A stretch of DNA of 64,000 nt from Tetracentron sinense (Eukaryota > Streptophyta > Magnoliopsida > Trochodendrales > Trochodendraceae): positions 31,075,531-31,139,530 of the forward strand of contig CM026554.1 in the NCBI GenBank assembly GCA_015143295.1. The letters are read 5' to 3'. The translations under genes and the position numbers were made by a program. The notes beneath the pieces are model-generated. The model ran no database searches and was not told the DNA's origin. It saw only the letters and a list, made by a program, of their open reading frames with translations. How positions within the stretch are numbered: the stretch's first letter is position 1; every line of letters begins with the position of its first letter. Shown piece by piece: positions 22,888 through 35,472 of this stretch.

Positions 22888-23776
22888 ATAGGAAGTGATG
22901 AGATAAACCCGAGTCTGAAGCCTACAGCATAGATCCTAAACAAGTATTTGTTAGATTAAAACTTAAGGCACCTACTTCTCCACAAATATTTTATCGAAGA
23001 CAAAATTTTAGGTATGATTGGTCATCCTAATATAATGGGAATGAAGCATCTATATCTCATTTATCGCTTCCCATTTCCTAAGGATTGTTGAGTCTCGCTT
23101 CCCGCTTCTCGCATCTTGCTTTGGTAACTATGTATATATTATATTTTCTGGTTGCTTACAAATAAAATAAATAAATAAATAACTTTTAGGTAAGGTATAA
23201 GGGTTTTATTTTTTATAAATAGTTGATATGATAGTATTTTTAGGAGACTTTTGATTTATTAAATCATCCTATAAGAACTTTTAGGTTTCTTGAGTAGGAG
23301 TTTAGCACACTGCAAAAGGTTTTTCCTTAGTTTCCCTCTAAGAAACTTGGGTTTCGACGATGATTAGAGTATTTTTCTCTCACCATCATCTTGCCGCAGA
23401 TCCCACTGTGTCACTTCTCTCTAGCAACCCATTGGTTAAAATGGAAAATATTCACTTGTGCATGGATACATCAACCCCATTCCAAAAGCAAATTACAGCA
23501 CTTTCACAAGTAGGAGGAACTTTCCTGTATAGGTAGATGGTCAAGACACATTGTAGAATTTTTTTATGTTTATTTTAAGGGGAAAAAAATTCCTTGCGAA
23601 TGATCAATTTATTTGAGTTACTAATTAACCTGTCCTTCAACATCTTAAATATATAAATATAAGAGTTACTAAGTTACCTGTCCTTCAGCATCTCAAAAAA
23701 AAAAAAAAATATATATATATATACACATAAGTTGAATAACTAGAGTGAAATCATGGTTCTGAATGTGTAGCTTTAC
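22888..23776. other. Non-coding; intron or 3' flank of the BUD13-like gene
   Basis: No exon was recognised here on either strand. A short A/TA microsatellite lies at about 23697-23722. It would be intron 5 of the BUD13-like gene if that gene continues to the left. Confidence 0.5.
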
Positions 23777-26700
23777 CTGGTCCGTGCAAATGGCTTTTCC
23801 TTCTCAAGTTCTAACTCATGCTGCCTTGCTTCAGCTTCCCGTTTCTGAACCAAGCCTTTGCCCCATTCCAACTTCTTTTCCTGATCAAGAACAAGAACAC
23901 AATGAAAGATTATAAACTCTAGATGGCGAAGAATGAAATAAATTGCAAATGAAGCTTCCAGTTTTCGCAACATAGATTGCAAGTTGCAACTACAAACAAA
24001 TGAGCAGAGGTTTGTACTCTACTATCAAGAGATATGATTAAATCTGAAAAAGTCAAAGAGTGTTGCAGAAATACCACATAATTATAAGTTTTACAACCTG
24101 ATGTTCTATTTCTGATGCCTTCTGATATTCACTTAGAATCAATGAAGTGCACTTCTAACATCACAGATTATTTGAAGTAGTGCCAAATATGAAGAGACTG
24201 GGATAACAATACAAAGTTTGACTCTAAGGTAGGATGGATAAACTTGGATGCATATATGATAATTATACTTAATACAAAACTTCAAATAGGAGATGTATTA
24301 AGAAAATGATAAAATTTAAAAGAAGGGTGGGGGTCAATGGTTTCAAGAAAAAAAAGATTAAACTACATAAAATATGAAAGGAGATCCAACCCCCATCTAG
24401 TAGTCTATTAACAATTGAGTATCGTTCTCTTAATATGTGGGATAGTTAGATAAAGTCAACATATTGACAATCTTTATTAATTAAGGTTGTGAATGAAGTT
24501 CCATATCAAATCATTTCTCAGACTGACGTAGACTATATTTTGAATAGTCCGTGGCTCCCTGCAATCCAGAGAAGAGATCTGATCGTGAGTTCAAGGTCAA
24601 TCAGAAGCTTTAACCTCTACTTCTGATGAAATTCACCTCGTCGAACAAGTTCTATTTGAAAGAGAAATGATTGCCCTACCTAAGTAATATACAAATATTG
24701 AAATAAGAGAATAGAAGGCTTTTATTCCCTTCTGTAGTTTTGCCATTAATAGATAACTATGGATAATCTTCGGATGGTCAGCACAAAAATTATGATTTCA
24801 TATTTATTGCAAGATGTGCATAGTGGAGATATGTCTTATCCAAGCCTGTCCCCCCGATTCTGAACTAATGGAAATACACAAAAGTTTAGAAACTCTTAGC
24901 TTACTAATTCCCAATCCCACCAAGGGATTGGAAAGATTTTTTACTACTTCAGATTCTAAATTATGGCAAAAGTTCCCTGAATAAACCTACTAATAAAACT
25001 ACTAGTTGAAACAATAAAGAAGCTTCTAGGAAGAGATAAAGGACTCCAACTTAAAAAAATCAAGGACTCAACTTAAAACCAAACACCTAGTCCCGTCCTG
25101 AATCTGCAATTTTTTCCGTAACTCACTCAAACCAGGTTGTGAAATCTTATGCTCGTTGGACACCTAATTCATTAGGGTATCTTCCGGTACAAAAATTAAA
25201 GCGATAAAGCCACTCTTTGCAACAAGAGTATATGGCCTAAACTTAAGTGACGAGTAGGGCTGCAAATCGGGCGGATCGGGTCGGATTAGGGGCCAACCCA
25301 AGCATGGTTTAAAATGGTGGTACGTATCAGCCAATATGGGCCAATCCGTATATTGTTTCCAACTACCTAGTACACCGGTACGCTAGGAAAAAAAACTCCC
25401 ACGTACCAGGCCCAATACGCTTAATACGAGGGATTTTCCCGTTAATTTTTTTCTCGTCTTCCATTTACACTAGAATCCACAACACAGACCCGATACGCAG
25501 AACTTCTTTGCATTAAGCATAAATTATTATTTAAGTAAATATATTTAAATTAATTTTACTTTCATTTACTTAAAACATTTATATCAAATAAGGTTATTTT
25601 TTGGAAGGCCATATGCAAATTAGGTTATATCCCCCATTTCAATTTAATAAAGTTTATCTTGTATCCAAGTACCAAGAAGAATAAAAAGTCAACTTTTCAG
25701 TTCAAGAACAGAATCCTCTTTTCAACGCCTTTTAGGGATTAGGTCAAATTTTCAATTTTCAAATAGTAAGGTATTTCTCAAATATTAAAACTGCATTAAT
25801 GTTATCATATCAAACAATTACCAAAATCCAAAAGTCCGACAAAAAATGTCTAATATTTTAGTCTTCAAAAAAATTTCATCTACATGGTCAAAAAGTCAAC
25901 TGACAGTGTAACAGTTCCACATAAAAAGACTTACATTCAAGCTTATAATTTATTGTTGTAATTCAATGCATTCTTATTTATCTCATTGAATGTACGGTTT
26001 TAATATCTAGATTGTATTTCCTATACTTGGCTAAGTGACTATGGTTTGCATTTTCATACCTATTTATCAACACACACGCCTTTTTTTAACTTATTAAATT
26101 ATTCTTTCATATCTATGATATTAAACATAGTTGGAGACCTTCATTTAGTTTGTTTTTAGCTTATATTTGCATTAAAAGAAGTTTTATGCAAGGTATCCAA
26201 GTTTTTCCTTGCGTATCCAATTCTTAGTGTATCCTAACTCAAGTTGATGCGAGTTGGGTTAGGTCGGGTTGTACCTATACAATTAAAAAAAATTAAACTA
26301 AAATTGTCTCCAATAAACATGTGATCCGAGAGTTTAAGTATTAAAAATTTATAATGAGAGTTCTTTCTTAATTGCTTAATTAGAATTCATATTCCAATGG
26401 GTTTGGACATATCCAAAAGGTTTGAAAAGCATTACTACTAAAGCCCCTCATCTTTAAAATTCATTTTTATAGCACACCAAGCTATGAGTAGCTGTTGAGT
26501 TCTCCGGTACATTCTCTCCTCAGAAGATGCTATTCCATCAAATACTCTCCTGTTAAATAATTAAACTCTCTTTAATTGTTAATGAAGTCCATTTTATTAC
26601 GTATTAAAAAGATAGTTTAATAGTATTTTTTTAAGATAATAATGCCCTTATTAAACTTTCTTTAATAATTAATGAGTATTTTGTATTAAGTATTAAAGAT

Positions 26701-29700
26701 TAAATTTTTAAGATAAAAATGTATATATTCAACCCTCTTTAATAATTAATGAATTCTTTTGTATTAAGTACTGAAAAGAGAGTTTAATAGTAATTTTTAA
26801 GATAATAATGTCCCTACGTGTTATATTTTCTATATGATTATGTATTAAGAGATTTTGATAATAAGTTTTTTATGATAATAATATCCTTACGATATTATAT
26901 TCTCTCTTTAATCCTAAGTATACATGTGTGTCTATACATACATACATATATCAAGTATTAGAATGAATCTTTGACAAAAAATCGTTTTGGTTTTTGGGAA
27001 TGGAATTTTAAATCATAATGATAAGATATCGAAGAGTTTCCAATTTATAGAAATCCAAAAAAAAAACCTAAATAGTTAGGTAACCCAAGCACAACCCAAA
27101 TTTTCTAATACTCAGCCCAAGCCCGCCCATAGATCAGGTTGGGTTGCGCTAACACAACCCGTGTTGCACCCTCCTAGTGATGAGATTGGACTACATAACT
27201 CCCCCAAACCTATGTTCACGATTAGTGTCATAAAGATGCAGGTGACTCTAGCACAAGCCACACAATTAACGTTCAAATCCATAAATTATAAATATGGTCA
27301 TGAGCTGTTTACATGAGTAATCTTGTGGATCCATAGCTAGTCAGCTTATTCTTAATTAAGACCAAACTTCAAAGCATAATTCAGATTGGTTATCCTTGAA
27401 GCCCTATACAACAACACAAACAGATATGTGTTGCTGAAAATCTCCTAAAAAGCAATTAACCGAAAACCAATAGCAACTAGAAATCCAACACGTCATTTTT
27501 AAAACCCTACAATAAGGGTTGCATTTGGACGTGGATGGGGCTAGTGTCAAGGCCTTAGATCTTTCCCAAGTCTTATAAGTGTGGAACTTACTCTTACGAC
27601 CATCATAGACAAGTCAGTCTAACTCAAAAGCTTTTTAAGGTACTTCAGCACTGGAAGGGAAGATAGAACAAGAGATTTTGAAAGAAACTCTTTATAGGTG
27701 CCTTAATTTCAAGAGGTGCCTTACAAATGAGGGGGCAAGTCTTTTTATAGGCGAAGCCAAGTAGAATGAATGGCTAGGATCCATCTATGAGCCAACAATC
27801 CAATGGTAGGAACCTTCTAGCAATTCTAGAATTCTCCCTACTTCTCAAGTCTCCTTGGGATATTGCTAAATGATAAAGCTCAATTTTATTGATATTATCA
27901 ATGATTTAGAAATTTCAATGACCCTAAACAGAGTTTATATAGTAACCAAAGACTCCTAATAGCAAAAGATTCTCCTAATAAATCTAACTCAACATTGAAG
28001 ATACTAATCTAAGATTATGATGAAGTACACCTCGCAATGTTACAGTGCATATCATTCACATTATTACAAGGCTTACTTATTTCCCTAATATTGCCCCTCA
28101 AACGGGCAGATTGAATAGATCTTCATAAGTTTGTCATAGATGGAGCCCTACTTTCCGATAATTGATGATATGCTGATTTTGATTTGTTTCCAGAGAGAGG
28201 GGGGTCTAATGGGCTAAAGAAGGGGGCCTTTATTGGCCTGGATAAGAATTTAAACTAAGCTTATGTTGTGTGCTTAAGTTATAAGCCCAACCAACCCAAA
28301 ACAACATTACTAATGTATGAGACATACACAAAAGAGGATAAGGTTCAGTTCGGAATACCGAAAAGAAGACGAACAACAAACAAGAGACGGAAATCAAAGT
28401 AGTGAAAACAACCAAAGGAGTATTGTAGTTTAATAAAGTTTAGAGATGAGTTTATCCTCACAAAAATTCCTTTAAATCTGAACTTGGAAACTCTGGGAAC
28501 TTCATTTTATGAGGAAACAAAAAATATCAATCAAAGAAACCAGAGAACAAAACATGGATAGACCGTAACAACCAAATAATATCCCAAGATAACAACGAAC
28601 TAATATATGGCTCTAATTACTGATCAAAACAAAATATACCAAGATTACGAAGAACCACAAGACCAAAACAAAGTGTTTAAATTTCAAAATCATTGTTATT
28701 TGAGCCAGATAAACCCCTTGAGTCAAGAACAATTACCAAACTCAGGAAGAAACAGTTCACCACTTGACCTTGCATTGTTCAGTTGTCTATGGGATTTGGG
28801 CTTTCTTCCTGGCTAGGTTAGGTGTGGAGTGGGTCTTCCCCTCCTCCCTTCAGGGCTTCTTATCGGGTTGGCAATTGTCGACACTAGTGGGAGCGAAGGA
28901 AGTTATTTGGTCTCTGCTACCCAGTGTAGTCAAGGCATCTAGGCTTGGCTAGGCGAGGCGCTGCCTAGGCGATAAAAATAATTAAATTATATTTATATAT
29001 ATTAAATATATTTATATGTAATATTAGTGCATACACATTATATAAATAATAGATACATAATTAGTTTGAAGTTTTCTTAACTTTTAAGGTGATTTTGAGT
29101 GTTAACTTTAGATATTGTTTTTAAAGTTTAAATGCACCACCTATATCTAATATAGTGTTTTTAGACTTTAAAAGAGGGTTTTAAAATAGGATTTAACAGT
29201 TTAAATGATGGTTTTAAAATAGGGTTTAAAATGAGAAATGTTTAACTTAACGTCGCCGCATTCCACTATAGAGGAATGTGCGGTCCTCATTGGTCCATGT
29301 CCCCCTTTTTAACACCCATCAATTGCAGTTATGATTCACTCACCCCTAGGGTTAAGCAATCTAACCATAGTTTTTGAAAAAAAATATTAACCTCAATTTT
29401 CTTAACCTTAACCATAGTTAAAGGGGTATTAAAAGGGACACGTGGACACAACATTTGACTACATAATCAAATGAGTGGTGGGCTAATCATTACCCCATTT
29501 AAAATATGGTTTAAAAGAGGGTTTTAAATGAGTTTTTAAAATAGGATTTTAAAGGAGGGTTGAAAAGAGGGTTTTAAAATAGGTTTTTAGAAGAAATTCT
29601 GTATGGACCGCCTAGGCAACCGCCTAACGCCTAGATGCCTAGTCATCGCCTAGGCGGCGTCCAGTGACTTTCGCCTACCTAGAGGGGCGCCTAGGCAGTT

Positions 29701-32700
29701 GAGGCCCAAAAACGCCTAGGCGTCGCCCACTACTGCTACCTGGAGCTATCTTGTGGGGTGTGTGGACGGAACGGAATTATCGTGGGTAACTCATCTCCGC
29801 CCAATTCTTGTATGCTCCTATCTGACACATGCTTGTGGATTGGTCTTCCATCACTCCTTTGGGAGGGGAAGTGGGGGACTTCTTATTGTAAGGAGATCCA
29901 CCCCCAGTTAGCTATCCATTGGCTTTGTTTACTTTTGTACTTCCCAAAATGATTTCGCTTCGATTTATCTCCCAATAAACGGTTGCTTTATTATGCTATA
30001 TGAATATACTCGTTATTTACCAATTAGAAAAAAAGTTCAAAACATTTTGCAGAGGTAGAAATGGTAACAAATCTTCAGCAACAGCGGAGTTCTTGGTGGT
30101 TACGGTGACGACAATAGTGGATCACATCTCTGGACTGCCCACAACTATTCCAATTGGCTTAATGGAGCTTCGGAGTAGGGCATATGGCAATGATGGGCGA
30201 CAAAGGCGGGTGGAGGGCGGCTCAAAATCATAGTCAGTCAAACTTGAAGGCCACAATTATTGACAAATGGCCTTATTCCTGAGGCAGATCTTAATGGGGC
30301 TACCCATGAAGAGATGACAATAGGTAGCAATAATGGATTTCAGATGAGTAAAAACCCTAAATTGTCAAGAAATAAGAGAAGGAAGAAAAAAATGAATGTC
30401 TACGCCTGACGGGCAGTGATGATACGCCATCGAAAAGATAGAAAATAAAGACATTTAGGAGCCAAATTCTGCGCTCTAATACCATGATAAAACTCAACTT
30501 TATATTTTCAATGTTTACAATGACCCTAAACACTTAAACAGGGTTTATACAGATAATTAAACACTCCTAATAGAGAAATATAAACCCAAAGATAATCCTA
30601 ATTTATTTAAACCAATACCAAATAGATCAATCTAAGATTTTGACGATATACACCAACCAAGTAATGTTGCAATGTTCTTTATTTCCCTTAAACTTCAAAC
30701 TTCCAAGAGATGATTTAGAAACTCTTACATAAACTAAGTTAAAACATACCCTACTATACATAATGAACAAAGGACATTCAGGGAAATGTCTGTTAGAGAT
30801 GGCCTATGATAATCTCCCCCCACTTATCCTGACATCTTCCTCATCATGTGTTCCTCCAACAGTCTTCGTATATGCTTCAAAATTGCAGCGTTTCAGCGTG
30901 CTCCCGACAAGCCTCTCTCTACTAAGTTCTTCCATGTTACCAAGTTATCGGTGTAAGGAGCAAAACATGGTCATTGAACCATTCCATTAGCGATGGTATT
31001 ATCTACCTCCCGGTTAGACGAGGTAGTCACTTTTTATGAATAACAAGAATTGTATTAATAGAAGATGACTGTACAAGAGAAGGAATGAGAGAAATCCCCA
31101 ACAGAGAAAAATAATCATCAGTAAAAAGTTATGGCCGCGTACTTCCGATAACTCTTGGTGGGCGTCGTCCACCTAGACAAACTCCACCCGATGGAGGAAC
31201 ATAGCTTGGGAGAGATGACTCAAATCCCTCAATAATTGTTTTCTTCTTCTTGTTCTAAATGCCCAACATATTGGTATGGCAGCATCTCCCAAAGAATGTT
31301 GTCCCTAGGCCCAAATCCTCCCTCAAGCTAGCCGAGGATGATCTCCGCTGCTTCTTTGGGAAATACCCAAAAGACCCCAAACAATGATAAGAGCTCCAAA
31401 CAACCCAAGTCACCTGCACTGAAAGAGTAGGTGTCTCACGTCATCCTCTGCCTCACAGCACATGCAACACATATTTGGGATCAAAATACTTCTATTTTCC
31501 CCAAGAGATTGACAATGAGAATTTTGTCCAATGCAACTGTCCAAATGAAAGCATGGACCTTAGAGGAACGGGGGCCTTCCTAGGAGATACCTCTAAAAAT
31601 CCCTCATGATGAAAACTCCCTCTGGTTGCCCTTCCAGATGAATAAATCTTCTCTCACAGTTGATTTTGAGCAAGTTTAGCCTCTCAATGAGACAGAACAC
31701 TCTTCAATATCTCTATATCTGAGGTTTCGACGAAAACAGGGTTACAAACCATCTCTCTATTTCTCCATTCGAACAAGTCCGACAGTTAGTGCATCCTTAA
31801 TGCAGGCTCAGATCGCCTCACAAAGTTTTCCACCTCCGCTCCAACATTTTCCCAAAACTAGATCTTCTTGCCTCTACCTGCAAGAAACCCAGTCTACCAT
31901 AAAAACTACTCCTGGATCTTCATGATCCCCTTCAAAATGCTCACCCCGTAAGAAGAGGAGGCCTGCTTAAGCCTTCAGGTCCCAATTGTGGCCGAAAGTC
32001 CCTAAATCACAATGACTCTCCTGTGAAAAAATTTATCCTCAAAACTAAAACACCACAACCATTACTAAAGAGATAGATGCTATTGTGGGTGCCTGTGTAG
32101 ACTCCTCTACTTGGGTTGTCTTTTGACAACTCGCATAAAAACCGGATGAATTTTCAATCGTGAGCTATGTATAACCAATACGAGACTCTGCAAACCCTCT
32201 TTATAGCAGGAATGGGGGTAAGTGATTTGTTGCCCCATTGCCAGCTAAAAGGGGTCTTTTCGAGTTCCTCAAGCTTGTTCTCAGGGCACGCTAAAATGAA
32301 CTCATCTCTTTGAAGTGATCTCTTTTGTTGATTATGGTCGCTCTACCCTGAATAGACATGCATCCATAGCAGCTACAACACCCTTGGGCTTGCCTCTGTT
32401 TGGCTTGTTGATGCTTAGATTTGTGTTACTAGTGTTACCTTAAACGAGCATCGTCTACACTTCCACGATCTTGAATATGTTGTATCTTCCTATGATGAGC
32501 GTTATGACCACTTTATGACCTTGCTCTTGAATATGTTGTATCTCCCTACGATTAGCATTATGACCCCCTTCATGACCTTGCTCTGATATCACTTGTCAGT
32601 CTTAAATCTTTTCAAGCCTTAGAAGTTAGACCGTGACCTTCTTCTTAGATGAGTCAGCCTTACTATCGAGAGCTTCGTAACCCTTACGACACTTGAACGC

Positions 32701-35472
32701 AAGAAGGGAAGGTAACACGAGAATGTGGACAAAAAATCTCTTTATTGAAAATGACAACAGAGCTTACAAGTTTGAAAGGTGCTTTGCAAATGAGGACACC
32801 ATCTTTTATAGGCAAAGCCAAGTGGAATGGATGGTTATGATCTGTGTCAATGCTCCAACAATTAGGAACTAGCTATAATAGAATTCTCCCAACTTCTCCA
32901 AGATTTCTAAGAATATTCCTAGACAGACACTTCTAGAGATTATCTAGAAACTCTTGTCAACCTAATTTACAACGGACAGTAATTACAGTCTAGCAACTTC
33001 CCCTAATATACATATTGCATACAAAATGTTAGGGAAATATCTGTTTGGGATGGCCCGTGACACTAGGCTTGAGCCAGCCAAGGGAAACCAAGTCTAAAGC
33101 CCTCCTCAAGGCAGGCTGAAACAACTCAGGGAGCAAGACAGGCCAAAATATTGGACCCAAGATTATTCTTAGTTTAAACTTTTAATTACATTCAGGCCTG
33201 AACTAATTAAGTTAATATTTAGAAACAAGCCTGGCCCATAGTGATATAGTTGCAACCCAGTCCTAGGCTCAAACCAGGCCAACCAGCCTATGTTGAATTC
33301 CAATGGGCCAGGACAGCTCATGTGCAATTCTAGCTCAAATTAATCAAATAGAACACAGGAATTAACCCCAAAAAAGAGCAAGAGCCCTTGATGTCAATCA
33401 GAGCACTGGAGTGTCATCTTCAGAAGATAAACTTAAACTGAAGGTCAGGTACATGATATTCAAAACCGAACCTTTGTGGCAGCGTATGATGGTTCTTCAG
33501 AAGCACCTTGGTACTAACCGTATTGATCTCTTCATGGATTAGAACATGAACCTATTATTTATCTTCTTTCTCCGCACAATAAAAACCTCAAAGCATCTAA
33601 ACTAGCAATCCCTAGAATATCCTAATTCCTAATTGCATCCAACTTCCTACCGTTAACCATATCAACCTCCTCATTCAAAATTCCATCGATCCCCCCCCCC
33701 CTTCCCAACAACACACACACACACACAAAATCAGTGATCAAGCCATAGAAGTATAAGTTCTATCAAATTTTCTCCACTGTCTATCACAAAGAATTTCCCC
33801 AAAATAAAGAGTAAGTTCTCTTTCATCTTGAGCACATTTCTCAGTCATGCAAGGGACCATAATCCCTAACGTTAGCAAGTATCAAATAGCCAACTTTGAG
33901 CAAAAAATTGGGAGACTAAATACAAATGGATGTTTTCAAACTGAAGTCTCATATGTACTTCATATGATTATTATTCTATTAGAACATCAAATATTCCATA
34001 AGCTCCATTAAAGTAGAAAAAATTGGATGTCAGCTGTTACTTGAGAAGAAGAGACTCCAATTATCCATTCTAAAACTTTCTTTTAGAGGCTAAAACTTAA
34101 AGAGCAGCTATACATAAAATGCAACAAATAGTTAATGGAACGGACTATATCAAGCATATTGATATTTTTATAACCATGCGGTACATCATTCCATTTGTTA
34201 GTTTTTAGTTTACAGCTTCTACCTTAACATGTAGGAGTATTTCCGTTAAAATTTCCAGCCTAAATTTATGCAATGATATGTCCAACTACCAAATCAATAG
34301 GGCTCAAACTCTAAATGAATATCACAAGACTTTCTACGAAGTAAGACTTCATATTCAGGTTTAGCTACCATCAGACAGCAGCAATCAGGCATGAAATTAA
34401 ACAAAAAAAACATATATTAAAAAACGCTTTGGTCTTTATAATATAGCACCACATGGACATTAAAGTTAGCAATTCTCCTAATCATCAATCGATATAGAAC
34501 TGGTTTTTACTGTAAATAATATCCTAGAAGTACCTTGGGTTTTTCTCCCTTTCGTGATTTCAAGAACTCCTCCTTTGATATTCGCTTTCCTGAATGTTAT
34601 CGTAAGAGATGAAATATCAGAGTTTAACACATAGCATTATCTGGTTGTATAAGTACATTACGAGAATTAAAAGGCAATTTATGAAGTTATTTATCCCTGA
34701 CCAGTTTGTTTATCACGATACACAGGATCTGGAACTCTTTCGCTTATAAAAGCATTCATCGCTTTAGACCTACAATCATGTACATATATCGAGTTGCAAT
34801 CAGCAATTGAATGAACCAGCCCCATGAATTTTAGACAAGTAATAGAAACATATAAGAAAAGAATGATACATTTATAGAAAATACACCAGCAAACATACCG
34901 CTGCAGTCGAAGAGGTGACAAGCTGGGAACTTCATCGGAAAAACCCGAAGGCTTCAGTTCAGGTTCCGGCGAGGGAGTGTCAAACCGAGCCCTTCGTTGG
35001 CGAGGTGGGGACATATCAAAATCTTGGATATTGGAATTCGAGGGTTTAGGGGCATCAAAAATTGAAACCCAACCGCTTCCGTCCTCGGAAATGGCATGAT
35101 AGGGACGTCGGGATCGAAGTTGCTCCAGTCTCTTCATCCGTTTGGTCTCAATATCTTCCTCGATCTGGGGTTTCTCTTCGTCTATAGAAAGAGACAGTAA
35201 AACTCCATTAGGTTTATTTGAGAATCAGAAAGCTGATATTTTAAAATAAATAAATAAAAATAATAATAATTTTTTTTTATTGAGATCTTACCTGCTGAAT
35301 CATCATCATTTTCTTCTTCTTCAAACTTTACTGGTTTTTGCCAAACAGGATCCTCGTCCACAACAAGGACGCCCATTGCATCTGATTTTGATCTTTTCTT
35401 CTTCTCCTCTTCCTCTTTGCCGCAATTTCCGTATCCTTTGAGATATTGTTTAATGGGGGCAGAAGCTGTCAT
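23777..35472 (-). CDS. BUD13: BUD13 homologue (pre-mRNA splicing, RES complex), exons 1-5 only
   Basis: Five minus-strand exons, 35472-35292, 35181-34899, 34769-34702, 34589-34534 and 23880-23777, splice in phase through GT-AG introns (230 codons). The product starts with a SAPIKQYLKGYG-type N-terminus, then GVLVVDEDPVWQKPVK, MKRLEQLRSRRPYHAISEDG and SPP/SPEPE repeats, YRDKQTG joined across an intron to KRISKEEFLKS, and LEWGKGLVQKREAEARQ followed by KPFARTR. These are hallmarks of plant BUD13, which acts in the nuclear RES complex on the activated spliceosome. Intron 4 is 10,653 bp. The remaining C-terminal exons of the conserved domain were not found at lower coordinates, so the gene either extends beyond the window or is truncated. 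Exon 3 is short compared with what I remember of the family between the SPP repeats and YRDK. Confidence 0.9.
25255..27176. mobile_element. hAT-like non-autonomous element, 1,922 bp
   Basis: Left end TAGGGCTGCAAATCGGGC with GGATCGGGTCGG following; right end is the inverse of TAGGAGGGTGCAACACGGG with GGTTGGG words. The flanks GTGACGAG (25247-25254) and GTGATGAG (27177-27184) match at 7 of 8 bases. No transposase is seen. Near the left end there is a separate palindromic block with repeated GGCCCAATACG/CGTATTGG-like words (25320-25500), perhaps a nested MITE. The stretch 25500-25960 resembles the interior of the MITE at 15970-16748. Confidence 0.8.
27530..28095 (-). repeat. LTR-like remnant(s), minus orientation
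   Basis: Segment 27640-27870 resembles 32700-32920 (CTCTTTATAGG, TGCCTTACAAATGAGG, TTTTTATAGGCGAAGCCAAGT). Segment 27880-28090 resembles 30490-30640 (AATGACCCTAAACA...GTTTATA...ACTCCTAATAG). A minus-strand purine run TTTGAGGGGCAA lies at about 28096-28107, like a polypurine tract. Together with the PBS-like site at 30473 this suggests a decayed Copia-type element on the minus strand. Confidence 0.4.
28744..29870 (+). pseudogene. LINE C-terminal fragment interrupted by a MITE
   Basis: Reads in one frame as ...LHCSVVYGIWAFFLARLGVEW and VIWSLLP up to 28921. It resumes after the MITE, from one target copy, as GAILWGVWTERNYR (29741-29783), then a stop. This is the usual C-terminal end of plant L1 ORF2. 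Later parts (GGEVGDFLL, about 29868-29885) drift out of frame. Confidence 0.75.
28922..29732. mobile_element. hAT-type MITE, 811 bp, with perfect 8-bp target duplication
   Basis: Left end CAGTGTAGTCAAGGCATC; right end is the inverse of TAGTGGGCGACGCCTAGG. Flanked by CTGCTACC at 28914-28921 and 29733-29740. Both ends are rich in GCCTAGGCG words. Its left end belongs to the same TIR family as the MITE at 15970. Removing it and one target copy restores the surrounding LINE reading frame. Confidence 0.9.
29953..30472. other. Non-coding stretch, origin unclear
   Basis: Contains a short GC-richer part (30050-30230) with an open frame but no recognised domain. Possibly the internal or leader part of the decayed minus-strand retroelement whose PBS-like site follows. 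Confidence 0.35.
30473..30484 (-). promoter_or_regulatory. Copia-type primer binding site remnant
   Basis: The minus strand reads TGGTATTAGAGC, one base from the initiator-methionine tRNA site TGGTATCAGAGC that is typical of Copia elements. It directly follows ...GAGTTTTATCA, an LTR-like end. The related LTR-like block continues to about 30800. Confidence 0.5.
31370..31700 (-). pseudogene. LINE zf-RVT fragment on the minus strand
   Basis: The minus-strand translation gives AFIWTVALDKILIV, then a Cys-rich CCMCCEAEDD-like stretch after frame changes, and LLFQC-type sequence. This resembles the zinc-binding C-terminal part of plant L1 ORF2. Heavily decayed. Confidence 0.6.
32590..33055. repeat. 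LTR-like repeat related to 27640-27870
   Basis: Shares TCTCTTTATTG, GGTGCTTTGCAAATGAGG and TTTTATAGGCAAAGCCAAGTGGAATG with the earlier copy. It ends near ATGTTAGGGAAATATCTG. Family not identified. Confidence 0.4.

Larger units (their letters stand above)
23881..34533 (-). other. Intron 4 of the BUD13-like gene, 10,653 bp, filled with transposable elements
   Basis: Donor GTACTT at 34533 and acceptor GATCAG ending at 23881; both flanking exons are phase 0. The intron holds a hAT element, a LINE piece carrying a MITE, an antisense LINE piece and several LTR-like remnants. The stretches 23990-25254 and 33056-34533 show nothing recognisable. Confidence 0.85.

Noticed and set aside
1..23776. Missing BUD13 C-terminal exons
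   Set aside because: I looked on the minus strand for the conserved exons following KPFARTR and saw no convincing match. A tBLASTn search would decide.
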